From assembly GCA_018350325.1 (NCBI GenBank), contig JAEVLN010000007.1, positions 897,109-961,108 on the forward strand: a DNA stretch of 64,000 nucleotides, written 5' to 3'. Made by a program: the position numbers and the translations under genes. The DNA is from Globodera rostochiensis (Eukaryota; Nematoda; Chromadorea; Rhabditida; Heteroderidae). Positions 11,622 to 22,157 of the stretch are shown here, piece after piece (the stretch's first letter is position 1; each line of letters begins with the position of its first letter). The notes under the pieces were generated by a model that was not told the origin of the DNA, ran no database searches, and saw nothing but the letters and a program-made list of their open reading frames with translations.

Positions 11622-11812
11622 AGTAAAGAATAGGCAAAATGTTAGCCCCGGGTGGGACTCGAACCCACGTCCTCCACCCAATCCGTGGGCAGCTCTTCCA
11701 ACTGAGCTACCGGGGCGTCCCATTTGCCTTCTTCTTTATGGATGATCTTTTGCCCCCGCCGTAGGCGTTTTAACCGTTCGCTTCCAACCAGCGGAACACA
11801 CAAATCCTTACA
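11622..11812. repeat. 191-bp direct repeat, copy 2
   Basis: Second copy of the 11337-11527 repeat, including the tRNA-like sequence, in the same orientation. Confidence 0.9.
11645..11716 (-). tRNA. tRNA-like sequence / tRNA pseudogene, copy 2
   Basis: Same sequence as the copy at 11360, with intact A and B boxes and the same abnormal anticodon arm. Confidence 0.6.
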
Positions 11813-11940
11813 ATATCTGAGAATTTTTTTTATTAGAGACATGGACAAAGCGATTTTCCGGGATCCTAGTCTCGGCTAAATCCCGAATATTCAAAACAGC
11901 AAATTCAGAGATTGTTTTTCTGAAGACAATATGTATGGGT

Positions 11941-12064
11941 CAGGGATGGGCAAAATTTCGGATTTCGGGGTTTTTTGGCGTTCCGGAATTCGGATTTAAA
12001 ATCGTTTCGGATTTTTGGGATTTCGGGTTTCGGATTTTTTTTTTCCCGATTTTGCCCATCCCTG
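11941..12064. mobile_element. hAT-type MITE, 124 bp
   Basis: Termini CAGGGATGGGCAAAAT and ATTTTGCCCATCCCTG are inverted repeats of the CAGGGATGGGC type common in hAT elements. Flanking 8-mers are gtatgggt and ctatgggt (7 of 8 match), fitting an 8-bp target duplication. The interior is made of ttcggattt words with no coding capacity. Confidence 0.75.
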
Positions 12065-12397
12065 CTATGGGTATTGAATGTGAAGATTATTTATGGACAA
12101 ATAATTACAATTGTATAATTTTGTGTGTGTTGGTGACGTTTGGTGTTCTGTTTTTATGGCATTATTGTTTGTCAAGAAAATCTGATAAAAATTTGCTTTT
12201 ACGCGGTTAAACTATGAAATTTTGTATTTATTAATTCATTCAAAGGTAAAAAAGTGAAAATTTCGTTCATAGAGATTTTCATAGTAATTTTATCCACTTT
12301 TGGTGATTTTGACAGCTTTTGACTGATTTAGAGATTTTGTCCGCTTTTAAGCTATTACAGGACAGCTTTTGAGTGATTTTCTTCTGCTTTTAAGCTA

Positions 12398-12700
12398 TTA
12401 GAGATTTGACCGCCTTTGAGCTTTTAAGCTATTAGTGATTTTGAACAAAGCATTTAAATTTTGAAGGTTGTCGTTGGGTTGTTTGCGATATCTCGTAAAA
12501 TCCTGGAAAAATTCGTCAATCGAGTCGACGAATTCTCGATCGGCCGGGAAATTGTAAAATTTATCGAATCGAGAGGGTTGGGGTTGTACCTGGCGTTTAC
12601 GATGAAAAACTTGCTGCAAATATTCGTTATTGTGCATTAAGCCATGTAGCACAGCAGCCCCACCCCCGCCCACCTCCACAAATTCAATTATTGAATGATG
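12398..12700 (-). CDS. Terminal exon of an unrecognised gene
   Basis: An open frame of about 100 codons follows a good acceptor (acatttttag, ending at 12701) and runs to a stop at 12398. It encodes a Gly-rich stretch, then a charged segment with many Phe, Tyr, Asp and Arg residues (for example DKFYNFPADREFVDS). Composition looks coding rather than random in this AT-rich DNA. No upstream exon was found; the region just upstream (12780-12905) contains a small inverted repeat (gatgctcgtaa / ttacgagcatc), probably a MITE in the intron. Function unknown. It may be a gene remnant. Confidence 0.45.
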   Translation of the reverse strand, partial: HHSIIEFVEVGGGGAAVLHGLMHNNEYLQQVFHRKRQVQPQPSRFDKFYNFPADREFVDSIDEFFQDFTRYRKQPNDNLQNLNALFKITNSLKAQRRSNL

Positions 12701-13101
12701 CTAAAAATGTTTTCATTTGGTGAAAGCCAAAATTATACGTATTAATCGCTTTATTCATATAAATTTTTCTTTCACCACAGCAGGGGATGCTCGTAATTAC
12801 GTATTGTGATTGTTTCGTATTACGCAAATTGCGCGGTTTTTGGCAGTTATTTTTAAGCATTTTGTATTATTAATTTGAAAGCCCAGTTACGAGCATCTCT
12901 TTCAGCAATATTATTAAATTATAATTAAGGAAATACTCGAATTTTTGTAATTTTTTTTATCAAGCATTAAAAATTTGAAAAATATACTTAATTTAATGTT
13001 TTATTAAATATATTTGCATTTCGATTAGTCTCTATGCATATTTTAAGTGCTAAAATCGGATCATAAACATAAAATTTATATTTGCTCTTTTTTAGAAAAA
13101 C

Positions 13102-16100
13102 ATGTTTTCCACACCTGTTGTTCTCATTTTTGCTATTTTATTTGCCAAAACGTATGCTGGATGTTTTGATTGCTTTTTTTCCACAAAACATAATAGCCCA
13201 TCACCAGCAAATGTGAAAGTTTCGTCACCAATCCCACAGGACTGGAATACGGGTGTGATAAGTAGAGAGCGGGTTTTAGGGACTAAAAAACGTGAAATAG
13301 GTGCATATAATAGGGACTAAAAAGTCCTAAAATAGGGACTAAAAAGCCCCAAAATAGTAACTAAAAAACCCTAAAATAGGGACTAAAAAGCCCCAAAATA
13401 GTGACTAAAAAGCCCTAAAATAGGGATTAAAAAACCCTAAAATAGGGACTAAAAAGTCCTAAAATAGGGACTAAAAAGCCCCAAAATAGTAACTAAAAAA
13501 CCCTAAAATAGGGACTAAAAAGCCCCAAAATAGTGACTAAAAAGCCCTAAAATAGTGACTAAAAAGCCCTAAAATAGGGACTAAAAAGCCCCAAAATAGT
13601 GACTAAAAAGCCCTAAAATAGGGACTAAAAAGCCCCAAAATAGTGACTAAAAAGCCCTAAAATAGGGACTAAAAAGCCCCAAAATAGTGACTAAAAAGCC
13701 CTAAAATAGGGACTAAAAAGCCCTAAAATAGGGACTAAAAAGCCCCAAAATAGTGACTAAAAAGCCCTAAAATAGTGACTAAAAAGCCCTAAAATAGGGA
13801 CTAAAAAGCCCCAAAATAGTGACTAAAAAGCCCTAAAATAGTGACTAAAAAGCCCTAAAATAGGGACTAAAAAGCCCCAAAATAGGGACTAAAAAGCCCT
13901 AAAATAGTGACTAAAAAGCCCTAAAATAGGGACTAAAAAGCCCCAAAATAGTGACTAAAAAGCCCTAAAATAGTGACTAAAAAGCCCTAAAATAGGGACT
14001 AAAAAGCCCCAAAATAGTGACTAAAAAGCCCTAAAATAGTGACTAAAAGCCCTAAAATAGGGACTAAAAAGCCCCAAAATAGTGACTAAAAAGCCCTAAA
14101 ATAGGGACTAAAAAGCCCCAAAATAGTGACTAAAAAGCCCTAAAATAGGGACTAAAAAGCCCTAAAATAGGGACTAAAAAGCCCCAAAATAGTGACTAAA
14201 AAGCCCTAAAATAGTGACTAAAAAAGCCCTAAAATAGGGACTAAAAAGCCCCAAAATAGTGAACTAAAAAGCCTAAAATAGTGACTAAAAGCCCTAAAAT
14301 AGGGACTAAAAAGCCCCAAAATAGTGACTAAAAAGCCCTAAAATAGTGACTAAAAAGCCCTAAAATAGGGACTAAAAAGCCCTAAAATAGTGACTAAAAA
14401 GCCCTAAAATAGTGACTAAAAAGCCCTAAAATAGGGACTAAAAAGCCCCAAAATAGTGACTAAAAAGCCCTAAAATAGGGACTAAAAAGCCCCAAAATAG
14501 TGACTAAAAAGCCCTAAAATAGGGACTAAAAAGCCCTAAAATAGGGACTAAAAAGCCCCAAAATAGTGACTAAAAAGCCCTAAAATAGTGACTAAAAAGC
14601 CCTAAAATAGGGACTAAAAAGCCCCAAAATAGTGACTAAAAAGCCCTAAAATAGGGACTAAAAAGCCCTAAAATAGGGACTAAAAAGCCCCAAAATAGTG
14701 ACTAAAAAGCCCTAAAATAGGGACTAAAAAGCCCTAAAATAGGGACTAAAAGCCCCAAAATAGTGACTAAAAAGCCCTAAAATAGGGACTAAAAAGCCCT
14801 AAAATAGGGACTAAAAAGCCCTAACAATAGTGACTAAAAGCCCTACAATAGGGACTAAAAGCCCCAAAATAGGGACTAAAGAGCCCTAAAATAGGGACTA
14901 AAAAGCCCCAAAATAGTGAATAAAAAGCCCTAAAATAGTGACTAAAAAGCCCCTAAAATAGTGACCTAAAAGCACCTAAATTAGGGACTAAAAAGCCCTA
15001 AAATAGGGACTAAAAAGCCCCCTAAAATAGTGACTTAAAAGCCCTCAAAATGGTGACTAAAAAGGCCCTAAAATAGGGACTAAAAAACCCCTAAAATAGG
15101 GTACTAAAAGCCTAAAATAGTGGACTGAATAAAGCCCTAAAATAGGGACTAAAAAGCCCCTAAAATAGGTGAATAAAAAGCCCTAAAAATATGTGACTAA
15201 AAGCCCTAAATATGGGACTCAACAAGCCCACCCAAATAGGTTACTAAAAAGCCCTAAAATAGGGACTAAAAAGCCCCAAAATAGGGACTAAAAAGCCCTA
15301 AAATAGGGACTAAAAAGCCCCAAAATAGTGACTAAAAAGCCCTAAAATAGGGACTAAAAAGCCCCAAAATAGTGACTAAAAAGCCCTAAAATAGTGACTA
15401 AAAAGCCCTAAAATAGGGACTAAAAAGCCCCAAAATAGTGACTAAAAAGCCCTAAAATAGTGACTAAAAAGCCCTAAAATAGGGACTAAAAAGCCCTAAA
15501 ATAGGGACTAAAAAGCCCCAAAATAGTGACTAAAAAGCCCTAAAATAGGGACTAAAAAGCCCTAAAATAGGGACTAAAAAGCCCCAAAATAGTGACTAAA
15601 AAGCCCTAAAATAGTGACTAAAAAGCCCTAAAATAGTGACTAAAAAGCCCTAAAATAGGGACTAAAAAGCCCTAAAATAGTGACTAAAAAGCCCTAAAAT
15701 AGGGACTAAAAAGCCCCAAAATGGTGACTAAAAAGCCCTAAAATAGTGACTAAAAAGCCCTAAAATAGGGACTAAAAAGCGCTAAAATCATGACTATAAA
15801 GCCCTAAAATAGTGACTAAAAAGCCCTAAAATAGGGACTAAAAAGCCCCAAAATAGTGACTAAAAAGCCCTAAAATAGGGACTAAAAAGCCCCAAAATAG
15901 TGACTAAAAAGCCCTAAAATAGGGACTAAAAAGCCCTAAAATAGGGACTAAAAAGCCCCAAAATAGTGACTAAAAAGCCCTAAAATAGTGACTAAAAAGC
16001 CCTAAAATAGGGACTAAAAAGCCCCAAAATAGTGACTAAAAAGCCCTAAAATAGGGACTAAAAAGCCCTAAAATAGGGACTAAAAAGCCCCAAAATAGTG

Positions 16101-19100
16101 ACTAAAAAGCCCTAAAATAGGGACTAAAAAGCCCTAAAATAGGGACTAAAAAGCCCCAAAATAGTGACTAAAAGCCCTAAAATAGTGACTAAAAAGCCCT
16201 AAAATAGGGACTAAAAAGCCCCAAAATAGTGACTAAAAAGCCCTAAAATAGTGACTAAAAAGCCCTAAAATAGGGACTAAAAAAGCCCCAAAATAGTGAC
16301 TAAAAAGCCCTAAAATAGGGACTAAAAAGCCCCTAAAATAGTGACTAAAAAGCCCCTAAAATAGTGACTAAAAAGCCCTAAAATAGGGACTAAAAAGCCC
16401 CAAAATAGTGACTAAAAAGCCCTAAAATAGTGACTAAAAAGCCCTAAAATAGGGACTAAAAAAGCCCTAAAATAGGGACTAAAAGCCCTAAAATAGTGAC
16501 TAAAAAGCCCTAAAATATGGACTAAAAAGCCCCAAAATAGTGGACTAAAAAGCCCTAAAATAGTGACTAAAAAGCCCTAAAATAGGGACTAAAAAGCCCC
16601 AAAATAGTGACTAAAAAGCCCTAAAATAGTGACTAAAAAGCCCTAAAATAGGGACTAAAAAGCCCCAAAATAGTGACTAAAAAGCCCTAAAATAGTGACT
16701 AAAAAGCCCTAAATAGGGACTAAAAAGCCCTAAAATAGTGACTAAAAAGCCCTAAAATAGGGGACTAAAAAGCCCCAAAATAGTGACTAAAAAGCCCTAA
16801 AATAGTGACTAAAAAGCCCTAAAAATAGGGACTAAAAAGCCCCAAAATAGGACTAAAAAGCCCTAAAATAGGGACTAAAAAAGCCCCTAAAATAGTGACT
16901 AAAAAGCCCTAAAATAGTGACTAAAAAGCCCTAAAATAGGGACTAAAAAGCCCCAAAATAGTGACTAAAAAGCCCTAAAATAGTGACTAAAAAGCCCTAA
17001 AATAGGACTAAAAAGCCCTAAAATAGTGACTAAAAAGCCCTAAAATAGTGACTAAAAAGCCCTAAAATAGGACTAAAAAGCCCCAAAATAGTGACTAAAA
17101 AGCCCTAAAATAGTGACTAAAAAGCCCTAAAATAGGGACTAAAAAGCCCCAAAATAGTGACTAAAAAGCCCTAAAATAGTGACTAAAAAGCCCTAAAATA
17201 GGGACTAAAAAGCCCCAAAATAGTGACTAAAAAGCCCTAAAATAGTGACTAAAAAGCCCTAAAATAGGGACTAAAAAGCCCCAAAATAGTGACTAAAAAG
17301 CCCTAAAATAGTGACTAAAAAGCCTAAAATAGGGACTAAAAGCCCTAAAATAGGGACTAAAAAGCCCTAAAATAGGGACTAAAAAGCCCCAAATAGTGAC
17401 TAAAAAGCCCTAAAATAGGGACTAAAAAGCCCCAAAATAGGGACTAAAAAAGCCCTAAAATAGGGACTAAAAAGCCCTAAAATAGGGACTAAAAAGCCCC
17501 AAATAGTGACTAAAAGCCCTAAAATTAGTGACTAAAAAGCCCTAAAATAGGGACTAAAAAGCCCCAAAATAGTGACTAAAAAGCCCTAAAATAGTGACTA
17601 AAAAGCCCTAAAATAGGGACTAAAAAGCCCCAAAATAGTGACTAAAAAGCCCTAAAATAGTGACTAAAAAGCCCAAAATAGTGACTAAAAGCCCTAAAAT
17701 AGTGACTAAAAAGCCCTAAAATAGGGACTAAAAGCCCTAAAATAGTGACTAAAAAGCCCTAAAATAGTGACTAAAAAGCCCTAAAATAGGGACTAAAAAG
17801 CCCCAAAATAGTGACTAAAAGCCCTAAAATAGTGACTAAAAAGCCCTAAAATAGGGACTAAAAAGCCCCAAAATAGTGACTAAAAAGCCCTAAAATAGTG
17901 ACTAAAAAGCCCTAAAATAGGGACTAAAAAGCCCCAAAATAGTGACTAAAAGCCCTAAAATAGTGACTAAAAAGCCCTAAAATAGGGACTAAAAAGCCCT
18001 AAAATAGTGACTAAAAAGCCCTAAAATAGTGACTAAAAAGCCCTAAAATAGGGACTAAAAAGCCCCAAAATAGTGACTAAAAGCCCTAAAATAGTGACTA
18101 AAAAGCCCTAAAATAGGGACTAAAAAGCCCCAAATAGTGACTAAAAAGCCCTAAAATAGTGACTAAAAAGCCCTAAAATAGGGACTAAAAAGCCCCAAAA
18201 TAGTGACTAAAAAGCCCTAAAATAGGGACTAAAAAGCCCCAAAATAGTGACTAAAAAGCCCTAAAATAGGGACTAAAAGCCCTAAAATAGGGACTAAAAA
18301 GCCCCAAAATAGTGACTAAAAAGCCCTAAAATAGTGACTAAAAAGCCCTAAAATAGGGACTAAAAAGCCCCAAAATAGTGACTAAAAAGCCCTAAAATAG
18401 TGACTAAAAAGCCCTAAAATAGGGACTAAAAAGCCCCAAAATAGTGACTAAAAAGCCCTAAAATAGTGACTAAAAAGCCCTAAAATAGGGACTAAAAAGC
18501 CCCAAAATAGTGACTAAAAAGCCCTAAAATAGGGACTAAAAAGCCCTAAAATAGGGACTAAAAAGCCCCAAAATAGTGACTAAAAAGCCCTAAAATAGTG
18601 ACTAAAAAGCCCTAAAATAGGGACTAAAAAGCCCCAAAATAGTGACTAAAAAGCCCTAAAATAGTGACTAAAAAGCCCTAAAATAGGGACTAAAAAGCCC
18701 CAAAATAGTGACTAAAAAGCCCTAAAATAGTGACTAAAAAGCCCTAAAATAGGGACTAAAAAGCCCCAAAATAGTGACTAAAAAGCCCTAAAATAGTGAC
18801 TAAAAAGCCCTAAAATAGGGACTAAAAAGCCCCAAAATAGTGACTAAAAAGCCCTAAAATAGGGACTAAAAAGCCCTAAAATAGGGACTAAAAAGCCCCA
18901 AAATAGTGACTAAAAAGCCCTAAAATAGGGACTAAAAAGCCCTAAAATAGGGACTAAAAAGCCCAATAAATGGCAAAATAGGGGCTAAAAATGTGCTAAA
19001 ACAGACTTTATAAATTAATGATTTACAATTCAACTAAAAGTTAAATTTTTAGCAAAGTAGCATAAGAAATTAATAGCAATTAAATTAAATTTGCAATTTT

Positions 19101-19624
19101 AAATAAATATTTTAATATATAAAATTACAAGGTTTAGATTTCAACGACGATATAGCCACGTTTAGACAATCGGCAACCAAATATTTTGGTGGCTTAAAGA
19201 AAAATGGCTACAAACCTGGACTACGTAGTGAGTTAAATTCAAAATTAAAATTATTTTAAACAATTTAGACGGCATTGGCAATAATGCGAAAAGGCAAATG
19301 GCTTGTGAAGAAGTCTTTGAAAATGATGGCTTTAATTCAATCCTGGATCAATGGCAAACGTCAAGCTTTGATCGCAGTAAAAGCACTTCAAAACCGTCTG
19401 CCGGGGGGCGTATACGGAATAGACGAAAATCAAGCAGTAATTATGGGCGAAGTACAAGTTTGAATTTTGGACAAAATGCTGTAGCTACTGCTACAAAGCA
19501 ATTGTCTGTTTCCAAGAGTCAGAAGCCGTCAAGCAGTTCATTAAAATATCCAAACATGCTGTATTATGATGGTTGGCATCCACAAAGTAAAATGATGAAC
19601 GCGCATTTTTATGACATCATATAA
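13102..19624 (+). CDS. Secreted protein gene with a satellite-filled 5.9-kb intron
   Basis: Three exons: 13102-13252, 19138-19227 and 19269-19624. Together they give exactly 198 codons plus stop; both junction phases work (G+AT and A+AC). The first exon follows a cttttttag acceptor 6 nt before the ATG, suggesting spliced-leader trans-splicing. It encodes a signal peptide (MFSTPVVLIFAILFAKTYA) followed by GCFDC. The mature part has a charged middle and a basic, serine-rich tail (RNRRKSSSNYGRS) ending MNAHFYDII. No known domain recognised. Intron 1 (13253-19137) is nearly all 22-bp tandem repeat. Intron 2 is 41 nt. The GCFDC start resembles the protein at 5651-6019. The exon 1 to exon 2 join is inferred from splice signals and phase, not from transcript data. 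Confidence 0.7.
13278..18963. repeat. 22-bp satellite array, about 250 units
   Basis: The unit is about gggactaaaaagccctaaaata. Units alternate in a higher-order pattern of mainly three units (about 66 bp) that differ in gggact/gtgact and ccctaaa/ccccaaa. TAGGG and CCCTA within each unit are complementary, so units can fold. Stops occur in every frame. The block from about 14810 to 15240 is much noisier than the rest. The whole array sits inside intron 1 of the gene at 13102. Confidence 0.97.
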
Positions 19625-19689
19625 AATTATGGTTTTAAAATAATGGGTCTCCGCCATCTCATTAACACCCAACTCATCAACAATCAAGA

Positions 19690-19930
19690 TCAGGCCTTCA
19701 ACTTTAAGTGATCAAGAAATTCTTAAAGCCACTCGAAAGATCTCGAGGAGTTGAAGCTAATATTAAGTTAAAGCTTTGCGATTTAAAAATCCCGATTTAT
19801 GGCCTTTTTTTGCCCATAACTTTTTTGAAACTTGTCCAATCGCTAAGTTTTAACTTAGGGTTAGCTTTAACTCTTCGAGATCTTTGAGTGGCTTTAAGAA
19901 TTTCTGGATCGGTTAAGGTTGAAGCAAGCT
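19690..19930. repeat. Imperfect 240-bp hairpin (MITE-like)
   Basis: The left arm (gaaattcttaaagccactcg...agatctcgaggagtt) is repeated inverted on the right with about 85% identity by eye, separated by about 60 nt. It starts about 65 bp after the stop codon of the satellite-intron gene. It could be a MITE or a long RNA hairpin in that gene's 3' flank. Confidence 0.65.
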
Positions 19931-20277
19931 ATTGCCCAGATCTTGGTGGTGATGATATTGATTGACCCTAAAATTAATAGGTAAATTTGCTCTTAAAATA
20001 CATTTCTGGAAGGCTATTATGCGCTCAATCAGTTATTTAATATTTTTTATGTTATTTTGCAAAAATAATAGTTTAAATCGCATAATGTCATAACTATTTT
20101 ATATCTAAATAAAAAATTGAGTATTTATTGAGCTAAAATATGTAGAATACATTTTTAATTTGGTTATATTAAATTTATTTAATTGAATATTTAATTATAA
20201 ATTTACTATTTTTTATAAATGCATTGAAAATTATCGATGTTATTTGATCTTTAAATTAAGCCATCCAGCAACAATAT

Positions 20278-20386
20278 GCAGCGAATAATTCGATCGATTC
20301 TTTTGCTTCTAACAAAAACGTTTTACGCACAAAAAGCAACAAGGAGCGTTGCCGAAAATTATAAGATTTTTATAAATTTCTTCTAA
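20278..20386 (+). CDS. Possible signal-peptide first exon
   Basis: A short frame starts with MQRIIRSILLLLTKTFYA, a plausible signal peptide, and runs 36 codons to a stop. No good donor site was found. The coding-like frame at 20533 could be a later exon, but I could not link them in phase. Weak call. Confidence 0.25.
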
Positions 20387-20532
20387 TTATTGAATTCTGA
20401 TATATGATGATGATGATGATGCGATTGAGAACGGGGAGAAAAAATTATTTTTAAATATTTTAATCCAAGCTTTTTGCCCAATAATCCTTTTAAAAATAGT
20501 CATTTTGGCATTTAAAAGCTCAGACTGAGTAC

Positions 20533-20796
20533 ATGTTAGGTTCATGTTCTGATCTTGATTTGATTCAAAAGGCATGGTTTAATATATTATTTTTAAATTG
20601 GGTAGTAATTCGCGGACCCCCAGTTTGGTGCCGATTTTTGTTGGCACAATCAAGCGATAAAAACTCTCAAATAAAATTTTTTTTGCCTAAATATGTAAAA
20701 ATTGCATCTTTTCGTATCATCTGTCCTACATTCGATCAGCTAAATGACGTTTTTCAAAACACTTTTGGTGCCAAACTGATCCCGACTGATTATTAA
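20533..20796 (+). CDS. Coding-like exon, unknown product
   Basis: An 87-codon frame with non-random composition (RGPPVWCRFLLAQSS, then a basic and aromatic segment, ending GAKLIPTDY). A weak reading frame overlaps on the opposite strand. It looks like a terminal exon because it ends in a stop followed by AT-rich DNA. No family recognised. Confidence 0.35.
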   Translation: MLGSCSDLDLIQKAWFNILFLNWVVIRGPPVWCRFLLAQSSDKNSQIKFFLPKYVKIASFRIICPTFDQLNDVFQNTFGAKLIPTDY

Positions 20797-21351
20797 TATT
20801 TTAAACGGCATTAATATTTCGGCGTATCCTCAATTTTTTCAATTCTATTTTTGTAAAAGTGATTTGTAATTTGTTATTGGGATTTTTTATAATAAATGCA
20901 TTTTGAAATTTTGGCATTTTTATGTAAAAAATAAAACTAGAAATCATATACAAGAAGGCCGACTTAATTTAAAATTTGATTAATCAAAAAAAGCGATTGA
21001 AAGGAATTTAATAAAACTTTAAATTATAAAACTGTTAAAGTGACACAGGCAAAACTTTGTACTTTGTGTGACCGGACATTTTTTCAACGTACATTGTCAG
21101 TCTATTGACACAAGCGATAAAAAACAATAATTAAATTAAATTAATGTTTTTAGAATTAAATTAAATTAAATTAATGTTTTTATTCGTAACGAAAAAAAGG
21201 GGTAATTAAATAAAGTTTGCGCACCTACTGATTTTCATTTGGCACCACAAATTTACAATATTTGCTATAAAATGTTTCCATGTCCAAAAATTTTTGAAGC
21301 CGAATCCAACAAAAAAACAAAACAATCAAATAAAATTTTTTTTTTAATTAC

Positions 21352-21591
21352 CTGCGCGCAACAAAAGAAATTCTTCACATATTCCTGAATTTTTGCTTCA
21401 TTTCTCAACAAACCTTTTGATAAATCTTCAAAAACATTTCCCGGGGCAAAAAATTGATGGCGAAGCAATGAAGTTAAAGGCAATGCCAAAAGTGATAACA
21501 AAAGGAAATGTGCAAAACTGGGAAATGCTAAAAGAGAAAATGCCAAGATGGAATGTGCAAAATAGGAAAATGCTAAAAGAGAAAATGCCAA
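21352..21591 (-). CDS. First exon with a tandemly duplicated signal peptide
   Basis: Exactly 80 codons from an ATG at 21591 to a clean donor (GCGCAG, then GTAATT). The hydrophobic N-terminus contains a 45-bp in-frame duplication: AFSLLAFSYFAHSIL followed by AFSLLAFPSFAHFLL, then a third hydrophobic run. The exon continues with a hydrophilic part (NVFEDLSKGLLRNEAKIQEY) ending in FFCCAQ. Later exons on the minus strand were not identified. The product is probably secreted or membrane-anchored. Function unknown. Confidence 0.5.
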
Positions 21592-21659
21592 AGATAAAAA
21601 GCTTCGAAGTATTTAGTCATTTAGTTTATACAATCACTATTCATTTATTGTGAGAAAAA

Positions 21660-22157
21660 TTTATTTTCGTTTTGTGGGAATTTGGGTCGCCAATTCCTTC
21701 CCCCACACCCCCGTCATCGTTTCGTCAACCAAGCTTTCCACGCCCCCGAGGGCCGCCTTTCCCCGGAGGCGCTTTATGGTTCTTCTTTTTTAAAACTCCG
21801 GTCGGACAAACCTCTCCTCGACCATCGCCCCACCTCCCTCAAGGCGTCAGAGGCTTCTGTCTTCCTGTGGGAAGGAAGTTTTGCCTTTAGCAGCTTTTGC
21901 CACAAACGCATTAAATAAAGTTAATGAGCATTAATTAGGGTTGGCGGTTGCTGGCAATTCTTCAGGTATCCGAACCTAAACTTTTTTTCGGGTGCAGATC
22001 ACCGCCCATCTTTCACAAATCAGCTAGAACTGTTTCATTTTGACGGGGGAATGTGGCACCGGGCAGCACCGATTTTATACACCGGATAATGATGAAAATT
22101 TATTTTTTAATGAATAAATCATTTTAATATTAAAAATATTCATAATTCGGTAAATAC
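21660..22157. other. Intergenic with a GC-rich block
   Basis: 21690-21900 is GC-rich against an AT-rich background and rich in ccccg and cctc words, without convincing coding structure. It may be an old transposon fragment. The last part is the upstream flank of the Srd gene; about 20 bp before its ATG (ttcataattcggtaaatac) is shared with the decayed copy at 8912. Confidence 0.4.

Noticed and set aside
11523..11848. Reading frames over the tRNA-like repeats
   Set aside because: They are translations of tRNA-derived sequence, with no coding signal.
12781..12905. Small MITE with gatgctcgtaa ends
   Set aside because: Inverted ends are short and flanks do not show a clear duplication; mentioned only as a probable intronic repeat.
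13278..18963. CRISPR-like regularly spaced repeats
   Set aside because: Units are head-to-tail 22-mers without unique spacers, in a eukaryotic intron.
13278..18963. Telomere-like ccctaaa repeats
   Set aside because: The ccctaaa word is only part of a 22-bp unit and never occurs in direct tandem, and it is internal to a gene.
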